The notes beneath the pieces are model-generated. The model saw only the letters and a program-made list of their open reading frames with translations, did not search any database and had not been told where the DNA came from. From positions 434,001 to 498,000 of the forward strand of contig CAXXRA010000015.1 in the NCBI GenBank assembly GCA_963663975.2: a DNA stretch of 64,000 bases, given 5' to 3'. The DNA is from JANQRX01 sp963663975 (lineage in GTDB: Bacteria; Pseudomonadota; Alphaproteobacteria; Rhizobiales; Kaistiaceae). The translations under genes and the position numbers were made by a program. Of the stretch, positions 33,346 through 42,524 are shown in pieces; positions within the stretch are counted from its first letter, which is position 1, and each line of letters opens with the position of its first letter.

Positions 33346-36075
33346 TCAGGCGAATCGGCCGTGGCAGTGTTTGTATTTCTTGCCCGAGCCGCAGGGGCAC
33401 TTTGAGTTGCGCTGAACCTTGCCCCAGGTCGTGGGATCCTTGGGGTCGATCTGCGCCGCGGCAACGCGGCCGTTGGATCGCGCGGGTTGGGTCTGACCGG
33501 GAGCGGCGGCGACCTCGTTCTCGCCGGTGACGGGGTCGATATGGGTCGCCTGAAGCGCCTCGAAATCCTCCTCCGGCGCCAGGGGCGGCGGACGCTGGAC
33601 AATTTCAACCCGCATCAACTGGGTGGTCACCGATTCGCGAAGCCGAAGAAGCAGGGATTCAAACAACTCAAACGCTTCGGTCTTGTATTCGTTGAGCGGG
33701 TCGCGCTGGGCGTAGCCGCGGAAACCGACCACCTGACGGAGATGGTCGAGCATCACCAGATGCTCGCGCCACAAATGATCAAGCGTCTGCAGGAGAAGAG
33801 CCTTTTCGACCTGTCGCATGACGTCGGGGGTGAATTTCGCCGTTCGTGAAGCCGCCAGTTCGTCGGCCGCGCGGGCCAGGCGCTCACGCACTTCCTCGTC
33901 CGCTATACCCTCCTCCTTGGCCCATTCGTCGACCGCCAAATCGAGGTTGAAGATATCCTGGATGCGCTCACCCAGACCCTCGACATCCCACTGCTCCGGG
34001 TAGGCTTTTTCCGGAATATGCGTCTCGATCAGGGCGTCGATCACCTCGTGACGCATGTCGTGGACGGTATCGGTGACCGTCTCTTGCCCCATCAGGTCGA
34101 CGCGCTGCTCGAAGATGACCTGACGCTGATCGTTCATCACATCATCGAATTTGAGCAGGTTCTTGCGAATGTCGAAGTTGCGCGCTTCAACCTTCTGCTG
34201 TGCTTTTTCCAACGCCCGGTTGATCCATGGATGGACGATCGCTTCGCCCTCCTTGAGGCCGAGCTTCTGCAACATCCCGTCCATGCGCTCCGAACCGAAG
34301 ATGCGCATGAGGTCGTCCTGCAGCGACAGGAAAAACTTCGAATGACCCGGGTCGCCCTGGCGGCCCGAGCGGCCGCGGAGCTGATTGTCGATCCGCCGGC
34401 TCTCGTGTCGTTCCGTGCCGAGCACGTACAGGCCACCGGCGGCCAGCGCATCTTCCTTGAGCTTCCGCACTTCCTCGACGATGGCAGCCTTTCGCTTCTC
34501 GCGCTCTGCGCCCTCCGGAACCTCGTCGAGCTCATTTTGGGTGCGCATGTCGATGTTGCCGCCAAGCTGGATGTCGGTGCCGCGGCCGGCCATGTTGGTG
34601 GCGATGGTGACCGCGCCGGGGACGCCCGCCTGAGCGATGATGAAGGCCTCCCGCTCGTGATATCGGGCGTTCAGAACCTGGTGCTGCACCTTCTTCTTGC
34701 CCAGCTTCTCCGCCAGGATTTCGGATTTCGAAATCGAGGTCGTGCCGACCAGGATGGGCTGGCCCCGCCGGTGGCAGTCCTCGATCAGCGCGATGATCGC
34801 TTCATATTTCTCGTCCGTAGTGCGGTAGACCTCGTCGTCATCGTCGATGCGGATCATCGGCTGATTGGTTGGAACCTCAACCACCTCGAGTCCGTAGATG
34901 TCGCCGAACTCCTCAGCCTCGGTCACCGCCGTGCCGGTCATGCCGGCAAGCTTGCCGTACATGCGGAAATAGTTTTGAAAGGTGATCGAGGCAAGCGTCT
35001 GATTTTCCGGCTGGATCGGGACGTGTTCCTTGGCCTCCAGCGCCTGGTGCAGGCCTTCGGAAAACCTGCGGCCCGGCATCATGCGGCCGGTGAACTCGTC
35101 GATGATGACGACCTCGTTGTTGCGGACGATGTAATCCTTGTCACGCTCAAACAGGCGGTGCGCGCGCAGCCCCTGATTGATGTGGTGGACGATGGTGACG
35201 TTCTCGATGTCGTACAGGGACTCGCCCTTCAGCAGCCCGCCCTCGCGCAGGATCTGCTCGAGGTTCTCGTTGCCCTCATCGGTAAAGGTTGCGGTACGAA
35301 GCTTCTCGTCGACCTCGTAGTCTTCCTCGTTCAGCTTGGGAATGTACGCATCGATCGTGTTGTACAGCTCCGAGCGGTCGTCGAGCGGGCCGGAGATGAT
35401 CAGTGGCGTACGGGCTTCGTCGACCAGAATGGAGTCGACCTCGTCGACAATCGCGAAATTGTGACCGCGCTGAACCATCGCGGACAATTCGTGCTTCATG
35501 TTGTCCCTCAGGTAGTCGAAGCCGAATTCGTTGTTGGTGCCGTAGGTAATGTCGGCCTGGTAGGCCGCCCGTCGTTCCACATCATCCAGATCGTGGACGA
35601 TCGTACCGACCGACATGCCCAGGAAGTTGTAAATCTGGCCCATCCAGTCCGCATCTCGCCGGGCGAGATAGTCGTTGACGGTGATGACGTGAGCGCCCTT
35701 GCCGGCGAGCGCGTTCAGATAGACCGGCAGAGTGGCGACCAGCGTCTTGCCCTCGCCGGTCTTCATCTCCGAGATGGCACCCTCATTGAGCACCATTCCA
35801 CCGACCAGCTGGACGTCAAAATGGCGCTGCTCAAGGGTTCTGCGGGCTGCCTCGCGTACGGTGGCAAAGGCCGGGACGAGCAGATCCGTCAGTTCGGCTC
35901 CGGCCTCGATCTGCGCGCGGAACTCAGCCGTGCGGGCGCGCAGCTGGTCGTCCGAAAGTTTCTCGATTTCCGGCTCGAGCGCATTGATCTCGGCGACGGT
36001 CGGCGCATAAATCCTGAGCCGCCGCTCGCTCGGGTTGCCGAATAATTTGCGGGCGATTGAGGCGAAGCCGGCCAT
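33346..36075 (-). CDS. secA: Preprotein translocase ATPase SecA
   Basis: The 909-residue SecA starts at ATG 36075 (AGFASIARKLFGNPSERRL); the open frame to 36285 is non-coding. Walker A is MKTGEGKTLVAT (about 104-115), with VDEVDSILVDEARTPLIISG and GRAGRQG-type QLRGRSGRQGDPG. The C-terminus has the zinc-binding tail KCPCGSGKKYKHCHG that contacts SecB and lipids. It drives protein export through SecYEG. It is divergent from the parvulin gene, an envelope folding factor, with a 261-bp spacer. Confidence 0.97.
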   Translation of the reverse strand: MAGFASIARKLFGNPSERRLRIYAPTVAEINALEPEIEKLSDDQLRARTAEFRAQIEAGAELTDLLVPAFATVREAARRTLEQRHFDVQLVGGMVLNEGAISEMKTGEGKTLVATLPVYLNALAGKGAHVITVNDYLARRDADWMGQIYNFLGMSVGTIVHDLDDVERRAAYQADITYGTNNEFGFDYLRDNMKHELSAMVQRGHNFAIVDEVDSILVDEARTPLIISGPLDDRSELYNTIDAYIPKLNEEDYEVDEKLRTATFTDEGNENLEQILREGGLLKGESLYDIENVTIVHHINQGLRAHRLFERDKDYIVRNNEVVIIDEFTGRMMPGRRFSEGLHQALEAKEHVPIQPENQTLASITFQNYFRMYGKLAGMTGTAVTEAEEFGDIYGLEVVEVPTNQPMIRIDDDDEVYRTTDEKYEAIIALIEDCHRRGQPILVGTTSISKSEILAEKLGKKKVQHQVLNARYHEREAFIIAQAGVPGAVTIATNMAGRGTDIQLGGNIDMRTQNELDEVPEGAEREKRKAAIVEEVRKLKEDALAAGGLYVLGTERHESRRIDNQLRGRSGRQGDPGHSKFFLSLQDDLMRIFGSERMDGMLQKLGLKEGEAIVHPWINRALEKAQQKVEARNFDIRKNLLKFDDVMNDQRQVIFEQRVDLMGQETVTDTVHDMRHEVIDALIETHIPEKAYPEQWDVEGLGERIQDIFNLDLAVDEWAKEEGIADEEVRERLARAADELAASRTAKFTPDVMRQVEKALLLQTLDHLWREHLVMLDHLRQVVGFRGYAQRDPLNEYKTEAFELFESLLLRLRESVTTQLMRVEIVQRPPPLAPEEDFEALQATHIDPVTGENEVAAAPGQTQPARSNGRVAAAQIDPKDPTTWGKVQRNSKCPCGSGKKYKHCHGRFA

Positions 36076-36336
36076 CGTCGAATCCTTGAGCTGGTCGTGG
36101 CCCTGTAGCGTCGTCGCGGCCGGCAGTGTCGGCGTGCATCCGGCCCCCACTAGGAATCGCCGGGGTTCGACGAGACCACGTGACGTTCCCTGATGTGCGG
36201 TGGACGCAAGGCCCGCAGAGAGATAAGAGGGGGGCTGGGCGATGTCAACGGCGCCGATCGCAACCGGACGCCGCGGTTCCGACACGTTTTGCGACCGCGC
36301 GACCTTATCCGAATATATGCGGGATTGGACGGATCG

Positions 36337-37197
36337 ATGAGTGTTTCATGCATCCTGACTTTGCGGCCTTTGGCCGGCGCGATGATGGCCGCGGCGCTTG
36401 TGATCGGAACCGCCACCGCGCAGGAACAGGCGCCGCCGAGCGACACGGTTCTGGCGCGTGTCAACGGGCAGGACATCACCACCCAGGATGTCGACCAAAT
36501 CGGCCGCGACCTTGCCGATCAGCTGGCGCGCGTTCCTCCGCAACAGCATCTATCCGTGCTGATCAACATCCTGATCGATATTCGACTGATGGCTCGCGCG
36601 GCCGAAGCCGAAGGCATCATCGACGATGAAATCGTCAAACGCCGGCTGGCCAATATGCGCGACAACCAGCTTCGGGCTGAATATCTGCGGGTCAAGGCCT
36701 TCGAACCGGTTACCAATGAGGTCGTGGAAGAACGCTTTCAACAGGAACTCGCCGATTTTGAGCCGGCGGACGAGGTGCGCGCCCGTCACATCCTGGTGGA
36801 GACCGAGGAGAAGGCCATCGACATCATCGCGCAGCTCGATGACGGAGCGGACTTTGCAGGGCTCGCTCGTGAAGAGTCGCAAGACCCCGGATCCGGCGCG
36901 AATGGCGGTGATCTCGGGTTCTTCGTCAGGGGGGCGATGGTCAAGCCGTTCGAGGACGCTGCGTTTGGGTTGGAGAGTGGTTCCTACACGGCTGAGCCGG
37001 TGCAATCGCAGTTCGGCTGGCATGTCATCAAGGTCGAGGAGATTCGCCGGCGGCCGGCGCCGACCCTGGCCAGCCGGGCCGACGAGATCAGGCAGTCACT
37101 GGTCCGGCAGGCGCTGGCAGATGTCTCCGAGGCGCTTCGGGCGAACGCCGATATCGAAATCATTGACCCCAACGGCGCGCCCGCGCCGGCTCAATAG
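36337..37197 (+). CDS. Periplasmic parvulin-type peptidyl-prolyl isomerase
   Basis: The protein is 286 residues from ATG 36337, with a signal peptide to about residue 28 (AAALVIGTATA-Q). An N-terminal SurA-like helical chaperone part is followed by a single PpiC domain (EVRARHILVETEEKA through DPGSGANGGDLGFFVRG and QFGWHVIKVEE). It helps fold exported proteins, fitting its place opposite secA. An upstream frame to 36193 lacks a signal. argJ follows after 21 bp. Confidence 0.9.
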   Translation: MSVSCILTLRPLAGAMMAAALVIGTATAQEQAPPSDTVLARVNGQDITTQDVDQIGRDLADQLARVPPQQHLSVLINILIDIRLMARAAEAEGIIDDEIVKRRLANMRDNQLRAEYLRVKAFEPVTNEVVEERFQQELADFEPADEVRARHILVETEEKAIDIIAQLDDGADFAGLAREESQDPGSGANGGDLGFFVRGAMVKPFEDAAFGLESGSYTAEPVQSQFGWHVIKVEEIRRRPAPTLASRADEIRQSLVRQALADVSEALRANADIEIIDPNGAPAPAQ

Positions 37198-37218
37198 ACC
37201 TGTCGTTTCGCGGCGCCG

Positions 37219-38451
37219 GTGATGGTGAAATCGCCACTCGCACCCGCGCGTTTTCCCTCGCTCGAGCCGGTCGCAGGGGTCCGCCTTGCCACGGCCGGCG
37301 CCGGCATCCGCGATCGGGACCGCGACGATGTGGTGCTGATGCTGTTCGATGCCGGTACCGACGTTGCCGGCGTCTTCACGCGCTCCCGTTGTCCGTCGGC
37401 GCCGGTCGAATGGTGCAAGGCGGTGCTGGCGGGCGGAGAGGCGCGGGCTTTGTTGGTCAATTCCGGCAATGCCAATGCCTTCACCGGGAAGCATGGCCGC
37501 CGGGCGGTCAGGATGTCGGCCCGGATGGTGGCCGAAATTGCCCGCTGTCGGCAAAGGGATGTGTTTCTGGCATCGACCGGAGTCATCGGCGAGCCGCTCG
37601 AAGCCGGCAGGTTCGAAGCGGTGCTGGGCGCAATGGGCGCGCGGGCGAAGGGTACGGGTTGGCAAAACGCCGCCGCCGCCATCATGACGACCGACACCTA
37701 TCCCAAGGGAGCGTCGCGGCGGGTCGAGCTCGGCGACGCCGTGGTGACCATCAACGGCATCGCCAAAGGGGCCGGCATGATCGCCCCCGACATGGCCACG
37801 ATGCTGGCCTTCATTTGCACCGACGCGTCGATCCCGGCTCCCGTGCTGCAACAGATGCTGTCGCGATCGGTGAAAGGGACTTTCAACGCCATTACGGTTG
37901 ACAGCGATACCTCGACCTCGGACACGGTGCTGGTTTTCGCAACCGGTGCTGCCAAACACGGCCCGGCGGTGACCGGCGCCGGTGACCGAAGGCTGCGGGG
38001 TTTCCGTGAGGCGCTGGACGGGGTGCTTCTCGATCTGGCGCATCAGGTCGTTCGCGACGGCGAGGGTGCTCGCAAGTTCGTCGAGATCACCGTGCGTGGT
38101 GCCGCTTCCAAGCGTTCGGCCCACACAATTGCAATGGCGGTGGCGAACTCGCCGCTGGTCAAGACCGCGATCGCCGGGGAAGACGCCAATTGGGGCCGGG
38201 TGGTGATGGCGGTCGGTAAGGCGGGGGAGCCGGCCGACCGCGACCGACTGGCAATCCGGTTCGGCGAGGTCAGGGTCGCGGTCGGGGGCCAACGCGATCC
38301 GAACTACTCAGAGGCGGCGGCCTCGGCGGTGATGAAGCGCGACGAGATCGCGGTCACCATTGATGTCGGCGTGGGCCGGAGCATGGCGACGGTGTGGACG
38401 TGCGATCTCACCCAGGAGTACGTCGCGATCAACGGCGATTACCGGACGTGA
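37219..38451 (+). CDS. argJ: Bifunctional ornithine acetyltransferase / N-acetylglutamate synthase ArgJ
   Basis: The 410-residue protein transfers acetyl groups from N-acetylornithine to glutamate in arginine synthesis. The self-cleavage motif KGAGMIAPDMATML is present, with Thr193 as the expected nucleophile that starts the beta chain. ALLVNSGNANAFTG and IAGEDANWGRVVMA are further family marks. The stop overlaps the mutT GTG as GTGA. Confidence 0.95.
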   Translation: MMVKSPLAPARFPSLEPVAGVRLATAGAGIRDRDRDDVVLMLFDAGTDVAGVFTRSRCPSAPVEWCKAVLAGGEARALLVNSGNANAFTGKHGRRAVRMSARMVAEIARCRQRDVFLASTGVIGEPLEAGRFEAVLGAMGARAKGTGWQNAAAAIMTTDTYPKGASRRVELGDAVVTINGIAKGAGMIAPDMATMLAFICTDASIPAPVLQQMLSRSVKGTFNAITVDSDTSTSDTVLVFATGAAKHGPAVTGAGDRRLRGFREALDGVLLDLAHQVVRDGEGARKFVEITVRGAASKRSAHTIAMAVANSPLVKTAIAGEDANWGRVVMAVGKAGEPADRDRLAIRFGEVRVAVGGQRDPNYSEAAASAVMKRDEIAVTIDVGVGRSMATVWTCDLTQEYVAINGDYRT

Positions 38452-38846
38452 AGCTCGTCGTCGTGGCGGCCTGTGCGCTGGTCGACGCCGATGGTCGGGT
38501 CCTGATCACCCAACGTCCGGCGGGAAAGTCCATGGCCGGTCTATGGGAGTTTCCCGGCGGCAAGGTGGAGCCCGGCGAGGCGCCGGAAACGGCGTTGATC
38601 CGTGAACTCGACGAGGAACTGGGCGTCGACACAGCCGAGTCATGCCTTGCTCCGGTGACCTTTGCGAGCCATCGCTACGACGACTTCCATCTGCTCATGC
38701 CGCTTTATGTCTGCCGCCGCTGGCAGGGAATCCCTGGCGGCAGGGAGGGCCAGAGGATAAAATGGGTTCGGCCCTCGCGATTGCGGGACTATCCCATGCC
38801 GGATGCCGACAAACCGCTGATTCCAGCGTTAACGGATCTTTTATAG
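38448..38846 (+). CDS. mutT: Nudix hydrolase, 8-oxo-dGTP diphosphatase (MutT)
   Basis: From GTG 38448 the protein is 132 residues. The Nudix box spans about 38-60 (GKVEPGE, then RELDEELGV) and fits GX5EX7REUXEEXGU. The short length, the AGLWEFPGGK lead-in and the end DKPLIPAL are typical of MutT, which removes oxidised dGTP. It overlaps the argJ stop by 4 bp; the pair is a common alphaproteobacterial arrangement. Confidence 0.92.
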   Translation: MKLVVVAACALVDADGRVLITQRPAGKSMAGLWEFPGGKVEPGEAPETALIRELDEELGVDTAESCLAPVTFASHRYDDFHLLMPLYVCRRWQGIPGGREGQRIKWVRPSRLRDYPMPDADKPLIPALTDLL

Positions 38847-38903
38847 TGCCGGAGCAAATTGTGGCGGTACGTCGATTCTCAGAGAAATCCGGAGTGATTT
38901 CCC

Positions 38904-39125
38904 ATGATGGACGGGCTTCACGGCGATGCCGCGCTTGGGCGCAAACCGGCGCTGTCCAACACCATCGGCCACCGCGTGGTTGCGTTTGGTCCAATTGCGG
39001 TGGCGCTTGTCGGCATCGCCATCATGGCGGCCCTGGGGGGACGTGATCAGGCGACCCTGATCGGCGCCACGACGACGATCGATACCATCATCACCGGATC
39101 GGTGCCGGCGACGTCCGAGCGCTGA
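38904..39125 (+). CDS. Small predicted membrane protein, unknown
   Basis: The 73-residue frame has one hydrophobic helix (VVAFGPIAVALVGIAIMAAL, about 25-44) and a Thr-rich polar tail ending SVPATSER. I do not recognise it. It lies between mutT and the convergent methyltransferase gene, 7 bp from the latter's stop. A weak purine-rich stretch (GGAGTGATTTCCC) precedes the ATG. Coding status is plausible but not proven. Confidence 0.45.
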   Translation: MMDGLHGDAALGRKPALSNTIGHRVVAFGPIAVALVGIAIMAALGGRDQATLIGATTTIDTIITGSVPATSER

Positions 39126-39132
39126 TGCAAGG

Positions 39133-40026
39133 CTAGCGTCCGGTTTTGTCACCGGTAGAGATTTCTTGCGTCGCCAGCGCCTCGGCCAGGCGCGTTGTCG
39201 CGCTCCCGGGCTTGAGCGGAGTCTGCTGGCTGGCATGCGGGGCCCAGCCGGACAGCGAAATGACGTCGAAGGTCGCCCTGAGGCGACCGTCGGGATCTGA
39301 AAACTGCTCCCTGTAGACAGCATCGCACCGGTCAAGCACGGCGCGCGTGAGCGGCCGCCGGCTCCGTTCTGCGAGCACATTGGTGGCGCCCATGGCACGA
39401 AGGTCGTGCATCAGATGGCGGGCTGAATCGTAGCGCACCGTCATGCGTTCGCGGTCAACCACGGGAAGAGCGAAGCCGGCGCGGTGGAGCAGAGCACCGA
39501 CATCGCGCAGATCGACGAACGGCATGATCCGCGGTGCGGCACCGCTGCTGATTTCGACCTCAGCGGCGGTGATCGCCTGACGCAACTCGATCAGCGTGTC
39601 GCCGCCCAGCAAGGCGGCAAGAAACACCCCGTCCGGTTTCAACGCCTGCCTGATTTGCGCCAGCGCGCCCGGAAGATCGTCGCTCCAGTGCAGGGCGAGG
39701 GCGGACAGGATGAGATCCTGAGAACCGGCTCGCAGCGGCAAGGCGTCGTGGTCGGCAATGATGTCGGGCCCAGACTCGGCAATCCGGTCGATCCGCACCA
39801 GGCTGATCCCAGTGCCGGCAGCCAGCAGGCGTTCGGCGAGGTAGGACGATGCGCTTCCGACATCGACCGCGCGGTCGAACCGGCGCTTCACCGCCAGCAG
39901 GCGGTCAACGAGATCGTCGCCGGCCGCGCGCAGCAGAAAATCCGCTCCCGCCACACCGGCGCGGTGGGCGCGGCGGCGTCGGAGGTCGCGGATGGGGTGA
40001 TCGAAAAGGCGGGGTGGCCTTGTCAT
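39133..40026 (-). CDS. SAM-dependent methyltransferase (BioC/NDUFAF5-like)
   Basis: From ATG 40026 the protein is 297 residues. It starts MTRPPRLFDHPIRDLRRRRA, followed by FDRAVDVGSASSYLAERL (degenerate SAM motif I), ADHDALPLRAGSQDLILSALALHW and QIRQALKPDGVFLAAL. This pattern matches the mitochondrial NDUFAF5 / alphaproteobacterial BioC-like group; human NDUFAF5 hydroxylates an arginine in complex I. The exact reaction is uncertain. It is divergent from comF. Confidence 0.85.
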   Translation of the reverse strand: MTRPPRLFDHPIRDLRRRRAHRAGVAGADFLLRAAGDDLVDRLLAVKRRFDRAVDVGSASSYLAERLLAAGTGISLVRIDRIAESGPDIIADHDALPLRAGSQDLILSALALHWSDDLPGALAQIRQALKPDGVFLAALLGGDTLIELRQAITAAEVEISSGAAPRIMPFVDLRDVGALLHRAGFALPVVDRERMTVRYDSARHLMHDLRAMGATNVLAERSRRPLTRAVLDRCDAVYREQFSDPDGRLRATFDVISLSGWAPHASQQTPLKPGSATTRLAEALATQEISTGDKTGR

Positions 40027-40111
40027 GCGTGGCCTTATGAGGCGCTGACCGTGTCCCGTCAAAACCTCGGCTCGGTGGTGCCGCTCCCCGATAGCGGCTA
40101 GTTTGGCAGGA

Positions 40112-40915
40112 ATGACCGCGGAAGCCGTCGTCACCAACCGTGCAGAGCGAACCGCAAATGGTGTGCGGGCGAGCCTGCACGCCCTGGCCGGACTGATCAC
40201 CGACATTGCACTGCCGCCGCAATGCCTGGCGTGCGAGGCTCCGGTGGCAAGCGCGGGAGCACTGTGTCCGTCCTGCTGGTCGCGCTTTCGGTTGATTGAG
40301 AAGCCGCTATGCCGGCGGCTGGGCGTACCGCTCGATTTTGACGCCGGTGACGACACGCTGTCACCCCAGGCCATCGCTGATCCGCCGCCCTTCGATCGCT
40401 GCCGCGCCGTGTCGGTATTCGACGATGTGGCGCGACGGCTGATTCACCGTTTGAAATACGGTGATCAAATCGAACTCGCGAGCTGGATCGGCAGCTGGAT
40501 GGTGCGCGCCGCCGGATCGTTGATTGATGACGCAGACGTGATCATCCCGGTACCGCTGCACCGCTCTCGCTTGTGGGGCCGCCGCTACAACCAGGCGGCG
40601 TTGCTGGCCAAAGCGCTCGCCAAACAGACCGGCTGTTCGGTCGATATGCACGCGCTTCGCCGCAATCGGGCAACACCGCAGCAAATCGGCCTCTCCGCCA
40701 GCGCTCGATCACGCAATGTCAGCGGCGCCTTCCAGGTCCCGACTTCGCATCGCGAAATTGTGGGCGAAAAGCGCGTCCTGCTGGTCGACGATGTCTATAC
40801 CACGGGCGCGACCGTCAAGGCGGCGACAGGCGCTCTAATCAGGACCGGGGCGTCGGCGGTCGACGTGGCGGTGTTCGCCCGGGTTGTCCACATTGAAGCC
40901 ATGACCGATATATGA
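40112..40915 (+). CDS. ComF-family phosphoribosyltransferase-like protein
   Basis: The 267-residue protein has an N-terminal double zinc-finger (CLACEAP, then CPSCW) and a C-terminal PRTase fold with VLLVDDVYTTGATVKAATGAL. VIPVPLHRSRLWGRRYNQAALLA is the typical ComF core. ComF relatives act in DNA uptake or repair-linked processes; here the role is unproven. It is followed after 27 bp by grxC. Confidence 0.88.
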   Translation: MTAEAVVTNRAERTANGVRASLHALAGLITDIALPPQCLACEAPVASAGALCPSCWSRFRLIEKPLCRRLGVPLDFDAGDDTLSPQAIADPPPFDRCRAVSVFDDVARRLIHRLKYGDQIELASWIGSWMVRAAGSLIDDADVIIPVPLHRSRLWGRRYNQAALLAKALAKQTGCSVDMHALRRNRATPQQIGLSASARSRNVSGAFQVPTSHREIVGEKRVLLVDDVYTTGATVKAATGALIRTGASAVDVAVFARVVHIEAMTDI

Positions 40916-40942
40916 CCGGTGTCATCACCGGTGAACGCGACC

Positions 40943-41212
40943 ATGACCGAGATTACGATCTACACCCGCATGTTCTGCGGCTATTGCACAGCCGCCAAGC
41001 GGCTGTTGAGAAGCAAGGGGCTGGATTATGTCGAACGCGACGCGACCTTCAATCCCGGTCTGCGTGCCGAAATGATCGATCGTTCGGCCGGCGGGTGGAC
41101 ATTCCCCCAGATATTCGTGGGCGAAACCCATATCGGCGGCTGCACCGAATTGTACGAGTGGCAGCGCAAGGGCGATCTCGATCGGCTGCTGGTCGGAGGA
41201 ATGCCGGGATGA
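40943..41212 (+). CDS. grxC: Glutaredoxin 3 (GrxC)
   Basis: The 89-residue dithiol glutaredoxin has the active site FCGYC at about residues 11-15, the TFPQIF cis-Pro motif and the GSH-binding GGCTELYE. It uses glutathione to reduce disulfides. ATG 40943 is chosen; the frame begins slightly upstream without support. Its TGA overlaps the next ATG as ATGA. Confidence 0.93.
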   Translation: MTEITIYTRMFCGYCTAAKRLLRSKGLDYVERDATFNPGLRAEMIDRSAGGWTFPQIFVGETHIGGCTELYEWQRKGDLDRLLVGGMPG

Positions 41213-42066
41213 CGACGTTCAGGGCTGCCGCTGTTCAGATGCGCTCGGGTCTTTCGCCGGCGGCCAATGTTGCGGCCGCAACGGAGCTGGTCCGGGCGGC
41301 GACGGCGGAGGGAGCGGCCTATGTGCTGACCCCTGAAATGACGAATGTTCTCGACACGCGCCGAGCACGGCTGCTAGCGGCAGTGGCGCCTGAGGAGAAC
41401 GATCCGTCACTGGCGGCCTTTCGGCGGCTTGCTGCGGAACTCGGTATCTTTCTCCACATCGGTTCGATGGCGATCAGGCTTGCCGGCGACAAGGTGGCCA
41501 ACCGTGCGTTCGTGATCGGCCCGGACGGTGTCATCATCGCCCGCTACGACAAACTCCACATGTTCGACGTCGATCTGGGTGAGGGCGAGAGCTACCGCGA
41601 ATCACGCCTGTTCGAAGCAGGGGCGTCGGCAATCGTGGTGAGGCTTCCCTTTGCCAGCGCCGGCCTTTCGATCTGTTACGACGTCAGGTTTCCGCAACTT
41701 TACCGGTCGCTGGCCAAGGCGGGCGCTTCGCTGCTGACGATTCCAGCCGCCTTTACCCGCACCACCGGCGAACCCCATTGGCACGTCTTGGTGCGCGCTC
41801 GCGCGATCGAGAACGGTGCCTTCGTCATCGCAGCCGCTCAAGGCGGGCGACATGAAGACGGCCGGCAAACCTACGGGCACAGCATGATCGTTGACCCGTG
41901 GGGTAAGGTTTTGGCGGAACTCGGCGACGATCCGGGGTTCATCCAGGCCGAGATCGATACTGCGGCAAGTGACGCCGCCCGGGCACGTATCCCCTCGCTC
42001 AGCCACGACAGGCCTTACGAGGTCTCGGTGCCGGTCAGTGTCTTGGCGCTGGACAAGGCAGGGTGA
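41209..42066 (+). CDS. Carbon-nitrogen hydrolase (Nit2/omega-amidase-like)
   Basis: The 285-residue nitrilase-superfamily enzyme carries the triad Glu in LTPEMTN, Lys in RYDKLHMFDVDL and Cys in LSICYDVRFPQLYR. The motif YDVRFP fits the Nit1/Nit2 branch, which hydrolyses deaminated glutathione or omega-amides (family knowledge). Linkage to grxC by a 4-bp overlap is consistent with glutathione metabolism. Confidence 0.92.
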   Translation: MTTFRAAAVQMRSGLSPAANVAAATELVRAATAEGAAYVLTPEMTNVLDTRRARLLAAVAPEENDPSLAAFRRLAAELGIFLHIGSMAIRLAGDKVANRAFVIGPDGVIIARYDKLHMFDVDLGEGESYRESRLFEAGASAIVVRLPFASAGLSICYDVRFPQLYRSLAKAGASLLTIPAAFTRTTGEPHWHVLVRARAIENGAFVIAAAQGGRHEDGRQTYGHSMIVDPWGKVLAELGDDPGFIQAEIDTAASDAARARIPSLSHDRPYEVSVPVSVLALDKAG

Positions 42067-42067
42067 G

Positions 42068-42517
42068 ATGATCCGGTACGGTCTGCGTTGCGCTCGCGGC
42101 CACGAGTTCGAGGCGTGGTTCCGCTCGGCGGAGGATTATGACCGGGCGTCGGCCGTTGATGAAAACCAGTGCCCGCAATGCGGCTCCCACCAGGTTGAGA
42201 AGGCCCTCATGACGCCGGCCGTCGGCGGCACGGCCAAGGGCGTGACCGTCAAGACCAAGCCGCCGACCATCAAGCTGGCGTCCGGCGACCCTCGACAAAA
42301 GGCGATGCGGGCGGCCCTGAAAGAGCTTCGCCACAAGGTTATCGAAAACGCCGATTATGTGGGTGACAGATTTGCCGAGGAGGCTCGCAAGATCCATTAC
42401 GAAGAGGCCGAGCCGCGCGGAATCTACGGCGAGGCGACGCCGGAGGATGCGCGCGAGATGAGCGAGGAGGGAATCGAGTTTCACCCGCTTCCGGAGCTAC
42501 CCGAGGACGGTAACTGA
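42068..42517 (+). CDS. DUF1178-family protein
   Basis: The 149-residue protein begins MIRYGLRCARGHEFEAWFRS and has a zinc-ribbon-like CPQCGSHQVEKALM. It ends with a helical, acidic part (FAEEARKIHYEEAEPRGIYG). DUF1178 is common in alphaproteobacteria and has no assigned role. It starts right after the hydrolase stop (TGAGATG) and is convergent with ubiG. Confidence 0.9.
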   Translation: MIRYGLRCARGHEFEAWFRSAEDYDRASAVDENQCPQCGSHQVEKALMTPAVGGTAKGVTVKTKPPTIKLASGDPRQKAMRAALKELRHKVIENADYVGDRFAEEARKIHYEEAEPRGIYGEATPEDAREMSEEGIEFHPLPELPEDGN

Positions 42518-42524
42518 AGCCGGT

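Noticed and set aside
34018..36045. A 675-residue plus-strand open frame
   Set aside because: It lies wholly antisense to secA, has no family motif, and long antisense frames are expected in GC-rich coding DNA.
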